From: Vermamoeba vermiformis
Taxonomy: Eukaryota > Tubulinea > Echinamoebida
Reading direction: 5' to 3'
Assembly: GCA_045837725.1 (NCBI GenBank)
Contig: JBEWZL010000299.1
Span: 1 to 41,022 of the forward strand
DNA length: 41,022 nt
This document shows, one piece after another, positions 1-10,573 of this stretch (the stretch's first letter is position 1; every line of letters starts with the position of its first letter). A program made the translations under genes and the position numbers. The notes below the pieces were generated by a model that was given only the letters and a program-made list of their open reading frames with translations, did not search any database and was not told where the DNA came from.

Positions 1-2545
1 ATGGCAAGTGGAGAAGGATCACCGACCTGAGCGAGCCAGAAGGCAATGCGCTGAATGAACTGGTGGACGCTCCTCCCTTCCAATTCGAGTCGATTGACGA
101 TGCAGTGCAGGCGATCACCCAGTTCAAGGTGGTGGTTGCGTGTAAGTTTGATCTTCAGGCTGCTTATCGTCAAGTCCCTGTACACGTGGATCACTGGGAC
201 TTGTGTGGCTTCGTGTGGGAAGGAGTGCGCTATGTGGATCTCCGGTTGTGCTTTGGCTATCGCCGAGCCCCATTTGTATTCTGGAAGATTTCAAATTTTA
301 TTAAACGCGTTGCTTTAGGCTATTTCGGTGTCCGTTTTATTATTCCTTACCTTGATGATTTCTTGATTATTTCCCCAGGCGATTCTTTGGAGGCGGCGTT
401 CGCGAATGCGTCTCACGATTTTCACCGTTTTGAATCGTGCTTGTACGAACTGGGGTGGGAAATAGCCAGGCATAAGGTGGTGACTCCTTCGTTGGATTTG
501 ACGTTTCTCGGTATCAGGTTGAATCTGGTCGAGAGATCGCTGTCAGTCCCTGATGAGAAATTGACAGATCTGCTGGATACACTAGAGAAGTTTTCTCAGC
601 GGAAGTTTGCCACTAAAAAGCAGCTCCAAAAATTAGTGGGGTTGGTTAATTTTGCTTGTAAAGTGGTGCGAGGCGGTCGTACCTTTTTGAGACGCATGAT
701 CGACGAGTTAAATCTGGCCAGTGATAAAAATAAGCCCGTCCAATTATCGTATGATTTTCAGTTAGATGTGTTGTGGTGGCTTAAATTTGCTCGTGCGTGG
801 AATGGCAAGGCAGTCATGATTGATCCCTGGCCCATTGATTCTCGTCGTTTTGTGGTGGACGCATCTGGTAAAGCGTCAGCGGCTATTTTTGATTATGAAT
901 ATTTGGTTTATATTCTAGAACCACCGTTCTCTACGTGGCATATTAATGCAACGGAGTTTTTGAGCGTGTTCTTAGCAGCGAAGAGATGGGGACCGTTGTG
1001 GTCGGGTCATAGGGTAATAGTGGAGTCTGATAATACCACGACGGTGGCTGCAATTAATAAGGGATCTTCGGCCTCTCGTGAAATTATGCGTATGCTGAGA
1101 CATTTGTTTTGGATCTCGGCGAAATTTAATTTTCATATCACTGCGAGACACATTAGTGGTTCTCGTAATGAGTTAGCGGACGCGGCATCTCGTCTGGATC
1201 ACGCAACGTTGTTTGATGCTGGCATATCCATGGTTTTGTGCCCTGAGCCCACCGTGGATGATTAAGTCAGTTTCGGATTTTCTCGACATGGCCTATGTGC
1301 CTGAGGTGGTGAAAGCACGCCGCTCTGCGGTTCGTGCGTTCGCACGATTCTGTCTTAGGTTTGATTTTCAATTTTTCCCCGCTACAGAAGCAGTTCTGTT
1401 GGAGTACGCCGCCTTCCTAGCTAATAGCGGGCTGAAGGCTAGCACTATATCTAAATATTTATCTACTATTGGCACTTATAATAAGTTGCATGGGGCTGAT
1501 ATATCGGTTAATTCCTTTCGCCTATCTTTAATGATGCGCGGTATTAAGAGATCGCAAGATCTCCAACCCGCGAGTAAATCCCCGTTAACCCCAGTGGAAC
1601 TTCGTTTGATGCGAGCTACGCTGGATTGGAACTCATCCCAGGACAGGACCTTTTGGGCTTGCCTGGTCATTGGTTTTTGGACCTTTTTACGTGGGGGTAA
1701 TTTGATTCCGAAGTCGGCGGCAGATTTTAATAGTGGCAGACATTTGTCTGCCTTAAATATGTCTGTCGATCCTGAATCGGGTGTTTTATCTTTTAATCTT
1801 AAGCGTACTAAAACCATTCAATTTAACGAGCGGCGTTTAATTATTTCGCTAGTTCCTCTGGGTAATGATCTTTGCCCGATTCAAGCATTGCGAGACATGT
1901 GGGAGCTGTGCCCTCTCCAAGACGACGGGTCTCTATTTATATACCGCGAAGGTGGTGCGTACAAAACATTGTTGCACCCCCAAGCTCAACGAGCTCATTA
2001 AGCGAGCGGCGGTTGATGCAGGCCTGGACCCTAAGTTATTCTCCGCCCATTCTCTTCGAAAAGGGGGCACATCAGTGGCATTATTGTCAGGGGCAGACGA
2101 GCTATTGGTCAAAGCTCAAGGTGATTGGATCTCTAACGCGTATCGCCGTTACATTACCTTTTCAATGTCTCAAAGGCTGTCAGTTCCTTATTCGATCGCA
2201 AAGGCGATGAATTCTGATGGTTTCGAGGCCCGTTGCAAGTCATTGGCTATTCCAATGGCTGCTGCTCTTTATGACTTGGGGCCCTGAACGCGGGCGTTCG
2301 GGTTTGGGTGCGTGTCTAGGCGTTCGTAGGGCCCAACCATCGATACGGGGGCTGTATGAACGAAATCTAGCACCTAGCCAATAAACCTGAATTATCGCCC
2401 GCGAGTGTAGCGAGTTAAGTCCCAATTGAAGAAAGAAATTCTCGCCATCCCGAAATCAAATCCGAATCTTGGACCTATGAGGAACAAGACGCATCCCGAA
2501 ATCAAATCCGAATCTTGGACCTATGAGGAACAAGACGCATCGACT
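1..2545 (+). mobile_element. DIRS-order retroelement fossil, left part outside the window
   Basis: This is an old retroelement of the tyrosine-recombinase (DIRS/Ngaro-like) order. The parts run in this order: reverse transcriptase (about 1-600, with the YLDD active-site box), RNase H (about 800-1200) and a tyrosine recombinase (about 1270-2290, with the HSLRKGG box and a later tyrosine). Reverse transcriptase joined to a tyrosine recombinase in place of an integrase defines this order. No methyltransferase domain is visible between the RNase H and the recombinase. The left end, any gag-like gene and the left repeat lie outside the window, so the clade (DIRS, PAT or Ngaro) cannot be fixed. The copy looks broken, with about one break in the visible part, but is otherwise well preserved, which suggests modest age. 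Its base composition is richer in G+C than the DNA to its right. The right boundary is uncertain and is placed at the end of the 46-bp tandem repeat. Confidence 0.85.
2446..2541. repeat. 46-bp tandem direct repeat, two copies
   Basis: A 46-bp unit beginning CATCCCGAAATCAAATCCG is present twice head to tail (2446-2491 and 2492-2537), followed by four further bases of a third unit. The two copies are identical by eye. It lies just right of the recombinase end of the DIRS-order element. DIRS and Ngaro elements end in split or inverted repeats, so this may be part of the right-hand terminal structure. It could equally be an unrelated local duplication. Confidence 0.9.
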
Positions 2546-3434
2546 CGACTAGATGCGTTTGTTTCTGCATCGATGAATCCATTATCGTTAGTACAGCGAC
2601 TGACAGTGAAAGGATGGCTTTGGATTAACGATTTTAAACAGATGTTTTATACCACCACTTAGTAAGAGTTTCCAAACGAGGTTAAATACAGCTTGCATAA
2701 AAATCGTCGAAAAATACTCACAATTGATTATATGTTGGTTTCACCGTATAATTGCTTCGATACAACAGTGATCGGGCTTCCTTCCAACCAACCCTAGATA
2801 CTGGTCGTGCAGGATTTGACGCGCATTTCTCAATGTTGACTGTACTAAATACGAAGGTGCCTATTGTAATTAAATATAATTGGCGCTTGCAAGCGATCAC
2901 GCATTAGTTGATCTGACCAGATTTAACTTCAATTGACCAATCGATTCTATTTACGGATTTGAAGTAATGTATAATGGCCGCGTACTATCATACATAGATG
3001 GGCCGATTGCTGCCAGGTATAGGTCAAAATTGCAAAAAAAAAAGTGCTACTATGGATTTAACTGCGAATAAATATGAATGGTCGGTGTTTATAGGAACTT
3101 TATTGCTGTCAATAGAAAATATGGCTCTTGCGAAGCACTTTGGCAGTCATTGCAATGTTGCACGTCGTGGTGTAACGACAGGCGAGTGATGAACTTTTGA
3201 GATCTATTTTTCCTGCGGTTACGGAATCTTTTTTGTGTGCAGTTGTACCATCACATCGTGAGAATAACCAGCAGACCGACAATTTCGTACATTATCAAGG
3301 CTTCCGTGTGCCCAAAGAAAGAAACCTGGATAAAACCGTAGTTTGTATGGCAGAAATTTGCCAAAAAATATTTAGTACCAAGTCCTTTTTCCCGGCGCCG
3401 TAGACAAAAGATTGACCTGGGAGAGGAACTTGCT
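2546..3434. other. AT-rich intergenic stretch with a possible decayed zinc-finger fragment
   Basis: No gene is supported here. One short frame at about 3280-3390 on the + strand reads like a decayed FLYWCH-type zinc finger (VHYQGFRVPKERNLDK followed by two spaced cysteines). That domain is common in MULE-type DNA transposons and their derivatives. The match is short and has no intact neighbour, so this is only a hint. The rest is A+T rich without a recognised feature. Confidence 0.3.
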
Positions 3435-6400
3435 TTAAAGCTTGCGCATAGTCTTGCGCTTTATTAGTTTATAAATTTCAGCTACAATCAAAAATACGAC
3501 CAAGCATACGACCACGACCGCCCATTCGATATCGATCGGGACGTGCTTGAATACATTAGTATTTACAACGGGAATATACAGCGTGGGAACGGTAAGAGCA
3601 GCGCCAATGACCATCGTCCAAAAGAGCACTTGATTCTTCCAGTGCTTCATGCGCCAGATCGGCTTGCGGAAGTGCTTGCATTCAACAGCGAGCAACAAAA
3701 TCAAAAATGACAAGGTAATGAACGCAGTAGATCGCGATCGATGCACGGGACCGCAGTTGATTGAGGCCTCTGAGACAAAGTTGCAGTTCTCGCCAACAAC
3801 TCCGTCATAGATACCGTACAACACGAAGATGAACGAGCTCAGTGCAATGCCGCCCAAAAATACACCATAGACGAGGGTGTCCATGATCACTTCTTTGCTG
3901 AACAACTGCTTGCTCTTCGACGGCGGGTAATTCATAATCTTTTTGTCTGCTGGCTCGACTCCCAAGCCCAAAGCAGGAGGAGTGCTGAATAGAGGATTAG
4001 TATCAATTGCAATCATATCACTAAAGTTAGCTTACCTTGTAATCATGTTAAGCCACAAAATTTCAATCGGCGAGAGAATGTAGACGCTTCGTTGATTGGC
4101 GTCTTGCACGATCAAACCTACGACCAAAGCAATCACTTCACCAACGTTGCTAGCAAACAAATGAATGATGAACTTGGTGATGTTTTGAAGAATACGACGA
4201 CCTTCGCGAATAGCCACGAGGATAGTGTGGAAGTTGTCGTCGGTCAATACAATGTCAGCTGCTTGTTTGGCTACATCACTTCCGTTCATGCCCATAGCAA
4301 TGCCGATATCAGCTTGTTTGAGTGCGGGTGCCTGAACGGCGTTAGAATAATGTCGAAGACACTACATACAGCTAATACGTACATCATTTACACCGTCACC
4401 AGTCATGGCCACGATTCTCTTGCGTCTGTGCAATGCATCGACAAGCGTCACCTTGGAAGTAGGACTGCATCGCGCGATAGCCTTAGGCATGCTCGGCAGT
4501 GCATCAATCTCTTCTTCACTCATCTTATCGAACTCACTTGCGACCATTGTCAAGTCTCCTTCAACATCAGTGATGATGGAGACAGCTTTAGCAATGGCCG
4601 TGGCGGTCTTCGGATGATCTCCGGTGGCCATATGCACCTCAATACCCGCTTTGTGGCAGGTTTCGACAGACTCTTTTGACTCTGTGGAACAGTTAGAAAT
4701 GATACCTACTATTAATTGCATTTAAAATTACCTTCACGAGGGGGATCGTAGATGCCAAGAAGGCCCAAGAAAGTCATCTCGGGAGACTTCTCGAGCTCAG
4801 CACGGGGAACTTCAGGATTTTTAACTGACGGTGCGTAAGCCAATGACAAAACTCGCTGGAAGGTTGGTTAGAAACGATTCAATATTAATATGTAAGAACA
4901 ACTTACCAATCCATCAGAGCTCAAATCGTGCAATGCGTTTTCAATCTTCGCCCGCATGTCATCGGGCATTGGCACGCGCTCCGTGCCAACTTGAACGTAG
5001 TGGCAGCAACCAAAGACAACTTCAGTGGCTCCTTTCATGTAGACCACGTGATCCTTGCCTCCATCAACGGCGTAGACAACTGCCATGCGCTTCAAGGTGG
5101 AGTCGAATGGATGCTCGTAAACGAGATCCAATTTGGAGTGCAACTCAACACCTTGCTTAGTAACGCAGTTATCAAGGGCGAGCATTAACAATGCAATCTA
5201 AACGAAGTATCATGTATTAGAAGAAGAATTGGAGACAGTATCACACGAGGCTTTGGAAATTCGGACGAAATTTACTTTGATAAATCGAGGTGCGGAAAAG
5301 GTTAGGTTGGCCACGCGATAAATAATGTAAAATAAAATTACTGCCAAGTGAATCAATGGTACTTACCTCAGTAGGATCTCCAACAGCTTTCATGTCACGA
5401 GCAGGTTCGGATGTGATGTCGCGCTCGTCGCGCTCAACAACACGTCCTCTGTGGCTGCTCTTCATACGGTTGCGCTTTACAATAGGGTCGTTTCGCTTCA
5501 ATTCGAAGGACTTGGCCGAAGACAAGTGCGCAGTATTACACAATACACAAGTCTCGAGAATGCGTTGAGTGTTTTCCTCAACAGGCAATTTGGCCTTGAA
5601 TCCCTCTTGCACGTCAAACATTCTGTTGTCAGGCACCCAGACCTGTTTGACAATCATCTTAGCCTTCGTAAGTGTGCCTGTCTTGTCCGTGCAAATGTTC
5701 GTCACGGCGCCGAGAGCTTCGAGCGCGTTCAATCTGCGCACGAGAGCTTTTTGCTTGGCCATTTCTTTGACACCCAAAGCCATGGAGAGTGTCACAACAG
5801 CGACCAAGCCCTCAGGAATGATAGCAATGCCCAGGGCAATGGCATACAACACGACTTCCGTGGACAAGTCAAATCTGTTCACCGCGAACACGACCACTGC
5901 GAGTACAATTGCAACGCCAAAGAGGATGTAAGCCATTTTGTCAAGTCTGAAAGTACTAATTAGTAAACGTGGATTTGAAAGGAATTCGCGTGCGAAAATT
6001 CGTTACCTTTTTTGTAACGCGGTTTTGTTTCTGAACTTTTTAGCAGACACTTGCTTGGCAATGGCACCGATCTGCGTGTTCATGCCCGTGGCAATGATGA
6101 CTCCTTTTCCACGGCCTTGAGTCACGATACAGCTCATAAAAGCCATGTTTTTCTTGTCACCAAGCGGGCATTCCTCGATCTTAAGAGGCGTGGATCTACC
6201 AACCAATTAATTAATCCGTTACATTGTTTGAAATAAAATACTTACTGCTTCTCTACTGGCTCGCTTTCACCAGTCAACATGGCCTCGTCTATTCGCAAGT
6301 TCAACGCCTCAGTAATTCGCACATCAGCGCTCACAATATCTCCTTGTTCAAAGCTAATAATATCACCAGGAACAACGTCGGGTGCAGGAACTTCAACGAG

Positions 6401-7123
6401 TTCTCCGTCGCGGATCACTTTTGCAACGGGAGCAGACAATTTTTTCAAAGACGACATCGTCTTTTCACTTTTGAATTCTTGCAAAAATCCAATTAACGTA
6501 TTTGCAACGACGACAAATAAAATTACACCTAATATTAAGAAAATTTTAGTGCTGTCGCTTTTTTTGCAAATATAAGAAATTTCTTACCTGTCTCGATCCA
6601 CTGCTCAGTAACAATAGACAAAATTGCAGCGATGAGCAAAATAATGGTTAGACCATTAACTAAATGGCGAAGTAATAGTATAAACGGGTTGACCTAATGA
6701 AAAATACCGTCAGAAATTTCAATCGATACAATTACGCACATTTTGTGCACCGCAGATCAGATCAGTTCAATACTTACTCCACCCTCGCCTTTCAGCTCGT
6801 TCTTGCCGTACTTGGTCACACGTGCGGCAATTTCTTCTTCGCGCAGACCAAGCGTGGAGGACTTGAATTCTTCGAGGACCTGCTCCACGGTCTGGATGTG
6901 GTATGGAGGAAGTGGAGGAGGCTCTTTCTTCTTTTTGTTCTTCTTATGCTTCTTGGATTTGGTCGCTTTAGTTGACTTTGGTAGTGCCGGGAGGGGGCTC
7001 TTCTGCGTGCTCAGGTACCGATGGCGTGAGAGTACCAGCAGGCTCGAGGCTGATCCTCTCCTTCATGGGCACTTCAACTTGGCTCATTTCGACGGCTTCG
7101 GTTTGTTCACTTGAATGCGACAT
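3435..7123 (-). CDS. P-type ATPase, ENA-like (type IID) Na+/K+ efflux pump
   Basis: ATP-driven cation pump of the plasma or endomembrane, roughly 970-1000 residues in about eleven exons. Visible in order: a disordered Lys/Pro-rich N-terminus, a cation-ATPase N-domain (HIQTVEQVLEEF), two membrane helices, the actuator loop with LTGESEPV, helices with the ion-site IPEGLVAVVT, phosphorylation site ICTDKTGTLT, nucleotide-site KGA (MKGATEVVFG), MATGDHPKTA, MTGDGVND, and a C-terminal membrane domain ending RKTMRKL. The residues NALEALGAVTN before DKTGT, VWVPD after it, and HMATGDH resemble fungal and protist ENA pumps more than SERCA or Na,K-ATPase. The start at 7123 fits a 70-nt first intron that brings the acidic N-terminus into frame with the KKHKKNKKKK segment; an in-frame stop would otherwise intervene. 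All catalytic motifs are intact. The class assignment (IID rather than IIA/IIC) rests on motif reading only. Confidence 0.85.
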
Positions 7124-7856
7124 GATTGTAATTAGAATGAGAACTGTGATTGAAAATTTCTCTTTTAAGCCTGGCCGGGTCACACGAGCACGTGCCTGTA
7201 GTACGCATTTTCACTGAAAACTTGGCTCACAGTATCTTGTCAAATTGGTGCAGTTTGCTGTTGAATGCCCGGTGAACGACCACCAGAGCGAGAAACTCGC
7301 GATCCAAGGCCATTAACAGCGCTTTGAAACAGCACACTTGTGAAGATTGCAGCAATTAATTAACGCCGAAATTTTGGTTATTTATTTGCTTGAATTAGCG
7401 CACGAAATGTCTATGTCAAAATTAAGATCTTAGAGCCGGTTATTGGCTAGTAACTTATTATTAATTTAGTAATCGAGCAAGTGATTTTTGTCTAATTATT
7501 TAGACTAAAATTTACGTTTTTATAAAAATTTGAAATTTATTTTTTACCCGATGCGTTCCAAATCCGTTGACAAAATCTGCGAGGACCACAATTGTGGTAC
7601 TGTGTATTAAAAATACATTTCCATCCTTTTTTTTACTAGTCCCGATACTGATCTGAAGTCTATCTTCGTGGGAGATAAAAAACTCAATCAGGAAATCAAA
7701 ATTTAGTTCCGAACGCGCCAACTCACAAATCTCAGATACAAGTTAACGACCACCTGAACAGCACAAAAACGTAACAAAGAGTATTTGCTTCGTTCGTTTT
7801 TAATACTCGGCCAATTTACGCGTACAAAAGTAACGGTCGTGGATTAACGAAGAGCC
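7124..7856. other. Divergent intergenic region, no gene seen
   Basis: This is the space between the divergent starts of the ENA-like ATPase (-) and the PH-C1 gene (+). It is A+T rich with T- and A-runs. It presumably holds both promoters and 5' leaders, but no conserved site can be recognised. Short open frames here have no recognisable features. Confidence 0.5.
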
Positions 7857-9643
7857 ATGTCCTCGATGAATGTAAGCATAAAATGAGTATTTAATATAAT
7901 TATATTGCTTATTGACATTATTCGAAGGCATATTCCCCGATGAACAAAAGAAAATCCGTTGCAGACGACTTAGCAAAACTGGATTTATGGCCAAAAGACG
8001 AAAGAACTATAGGTACCATGATTTATTATGCTTAAATAATGCATAAATATTTCATCGATAGCAAGTTCTACCGAAATTTAATTAATTTTTAGTCGTTTAC
8101 AAATTTGAATTGTCAACAATTACGAACCGACAAAATGAGATATGGCAGTAATTATAATAAATATTATTATTGTGCTAATGGCTAGTTATGCAGTGAAAGA
8201 CGGAGTCTTATCGGTGTGCAAATCCAAAAACGAGTGGAAGACTTACTACTGCTGTATTAAAGGGTCAACACTCTCTGTATTTAAAACTAAAGGAGTACGT
8301 ATATTTTAATATTCTGACTTGAGAAATAACAATGTAATTGCTTAATCCTTCTAGGACGAGATCGCGTACCGAGTTGTTCCGCTCAAGGAATCCTATTTAG
8401 GAGCATTGTTTCCGCATGAAAAACTACCACTATATTGTGTGCTAATCACTACGCCTAAACAGTACGTATTCTGTCGGCGAAAAACTTTCATTTCTAACAT
8501 TTTCCAGCGAGTACAAGATCGGGCACGAACACCAAGAAACACTCAAAGACTGGATCGCACAATGTGAAGCTGCTGGTGCTAAAGTTGCAGCATCTCAACA
8601 AGGCGCTGCTATGCCAAAGACAGCTGGCGAGACCTCACCGCTGTCCACGAGTCCTGACTCGATCGTGTTTCAAAAGCCCAAGCGACGCATGTCACTCCAA
8701 TCATCGTTCATGAAGCGGTACGTGATTTCACTGTGCACTGTGTGTTCTATGAACTAACCATTGGGACTAGTCGCAATTCGCAAGGCCGAAGTCCCAATCG
8801 CAGTCCGCAAGAAAGTCGCAGCACCAGTCCTCAACGTATGTCTCCGCGGCAGTCCATTCACTCGGCTTCAGCTCCAATCCTCGCAGCTGCTGATGACGGA
8901 CCCGCTTCCGATCCAGAGAAATTCATGGCTCAAACCGCCCACAAATTCACCAAGAAAAATCTTATTGCACCCATTAAATGCGACAGTTGCGGCGAGAAAG
9001 TGTCGGTCAAAGCATGGATCTGCCAAAGTACGTGTGAAAAAGTTGTTTTTATACAGTTCTAATTTAGACAATAGTATGTTATTGCGCCATTCACAAACAA
9101 TGCGCGAATGGCCCTGGCGTCAGCAAGTTGTGTCTGGCGCTCAAAGGCATCGATTCGACAAAGAAACGCAGTTCGTTAGGCGAGACATTGCAAACAGTAC
9201 CTATCGAGCACATTCCCAACGACATCAACGCGAGTTTCCTCGAGAAGACATGGACACCACAGTCCAAAAAAGACGAAAATCTGATGCTAGCGTCAGCGTT
9301 CTCCAACCCGATCATCGTCACTTCGTCATCAATGCCGCGCATTGACACAGCTAACAGCAGTGATTCGCTACAGTCGAGTGGTCCTGACTCCTCGGGCTCA
9401 GTCAACGAAAGCGATTCCATAGCAAATGTGAGCCCCATCAAGTCCAGGGAATCCCCTCTCAAACCTGCAGCGTCAAGTCCATCGGTGATATCAGGATCTG
9501 TCGCGCTGTCCTTCCGAAAGAGGTTTAACAGCGGCAGCTTCGTTATAACAACACAAACACCGCAAAGTAAGGCTCCTGAGGCCTCCGACGTTAACACGAG
9601 CGGCGAACTGAGTAACAGTAGTGGCGTCGAGACCAAGGAATAG
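7857..9643 (+). CDS. PH domain plus C1 (phorbol-ester/DAG-type zinc finger) protein
   Basis: Signalling-type protein of about 468 residues. Exons that keep frame: 7857-7871, 7928-8012, 8093-8147, 8186-8294, 8355-8461, 8508-8717, 8771-9027 and 9075-9643. A PH domain (KDGVLSVCKSKNEWKTYYCC to DWIAQCEAAGAK) is followed by a Ser/Pro/Arg-rich linker with many SP sites. Next comes a C1 domain starting HKFTKKNLIAPIKCDSCG and ending ICYCAIHKQC...C, with all zinc ligands in the expected H-C-C-C-C-H-C-C spacing. The tail is long and Ser/Thr-rich. The pairing suggests a membrane-recruited adaptor that binds phosphoinositide and/or diacylglycerol. The first three exons are inferred from splice sites; a shorter model would start at the ATG at 8178, inside what is read here as a 38-nt intron. 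No kinase or GAP domain is seen. Confidence 0.8.
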
Positions 9644-9692
9644 TGGTGCAGATCTGGCGGTGTAAATACTTTAACATAATGAATGTAATTAT

Positions 9693-9698
9693 AATAAA
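9693..9698 (+). promoter_or_regulatory. Poly(A) signal AATAAA of the PH-C1 gene
   Basis: A canonical AATAAA lies 50 nt after the stop codon of the PH-C1 gene and just before the convergent 3' end of the next gene. Confidence 0.55.
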
Positions 9699-9734
9699 CG
9701 ATGAATGTACAGCTATGTGGGTCTTACTAGTATT

Positions 9735-10532
9735 TTATTTGGCTTCTGGGTTGGATGTACTCGAGAAATCACGTGTCGAATATTTGTGACCAGTAGCGTC
9801 TAAGAAAAGCTGTAATTCACGCGCAGTTAATTGAGTAGAGTAATCGTTGGTGAGAGGATGGAAAATCATGGGCAGCTCATCATTTTCAACCATTTTTTGA
9901 TCCAAGATCACATTTACGACGTGCTTCTCGCGGTCATTAAACAGTCCTAGAGGTGTAACCGACCCCTTTTCAACACCTACAACATTTGTTAATGACTGAA
10001 CGAAACAATTACGAACAGAGGACTTACCAAGGCATTCTTTCAAAACTTCATCGGGAGCAAACCGCAGCGTGCCAGATCTGAGCGATAATTGTTATGAATC
10101 AAGCCCATAAACTCGTTCGCACGAAGCACTCACCCGAAACCAAGGTCTTTGGTCAAACTCTTCATGTCAACAGTGGATTCGATCAGAGCAACAACCAAAA
10201 ATATTTGTCCCTTCTTCTTATCTCTATTTTTAAAAATTAATTTATTGTGAGGGGATTGTTAATATGCAAACTTACTTGAGAAATAGATTTTTACATAATT
10301 TTGCCTTTTAATTAAATGTCAGTTATCAAGGACTTTGGTTTATGTCACTTTATAATTCACTTACGCTTGGAAATAATTTAGTGCCATGTGGTAGCCATTC
10401 TTCGACAGTGTGTGAAGGCGGATGTGACTTGGTGCTGTTGGCTAACTGTTCATCGCTCCATTTTAACGAGCTCTTTAAAAAGCTATATAATTCTTGCCTA
10501 TTTTTCTCTATCGCTGCTTTATCGTCTGCCAT
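9735..10532 (-). CDS. PRORSD1: Prolyl-tRNA editing protein (ProXp-ala / PRORSD1 type deacylase)
   Basis: Free-standing YbaK/ProX-fold deacylase that hydrolyses mischarged Ala-tRNA(Pro) in trans. Five exons assemble to about 180 residues, close to the usual 160-170. Signature segments are KNLFLKDKKKGQ with the conserved lysine of the active site, LTKDLGFGSGTLRFA, GSVTPLGLFND, VILDQKM and FHPLTNDYSTQLT, ending with a TGH motif. Exon 1 runs from the ATG at 10532 to about 10369 (GTKLFPS). Two short central exons (around 10280 and 10140-10225) and one around 10030-10080 bridge to the last exon. These exons were joined by eye and stay in frame. The gene converges with the PH-C1 gene (91 bp between stops) and its start lies 41 bp from the end of the sugar dehydrogenase gene upstream. 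No missing motif was noticed. Confidence 0.92.
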
Positions 10533-10573
10533 TGTGTAATGATTGTATTTGATAAATAGTTTGACGTTTATTT

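Noticed and set aside
2718-2900. Small - strand ORF in the intergenic region
   Set aside because: Sixty codons without any recognisable motif, splice context or neighbour support.
4092-4679. Long + strand ORFs across the P-type ATPase
   Set aside because: They are shadows of the - strand exons with no family motifs of their own.
6990-7060. In-frame stop after the acidic N-terminus of the P-type ATPase
   Set aside because: A 70-nt intron with GTACTC donor and CTAAAG end removes it and restores the Lys-rich segment, so the gene need not be broken.
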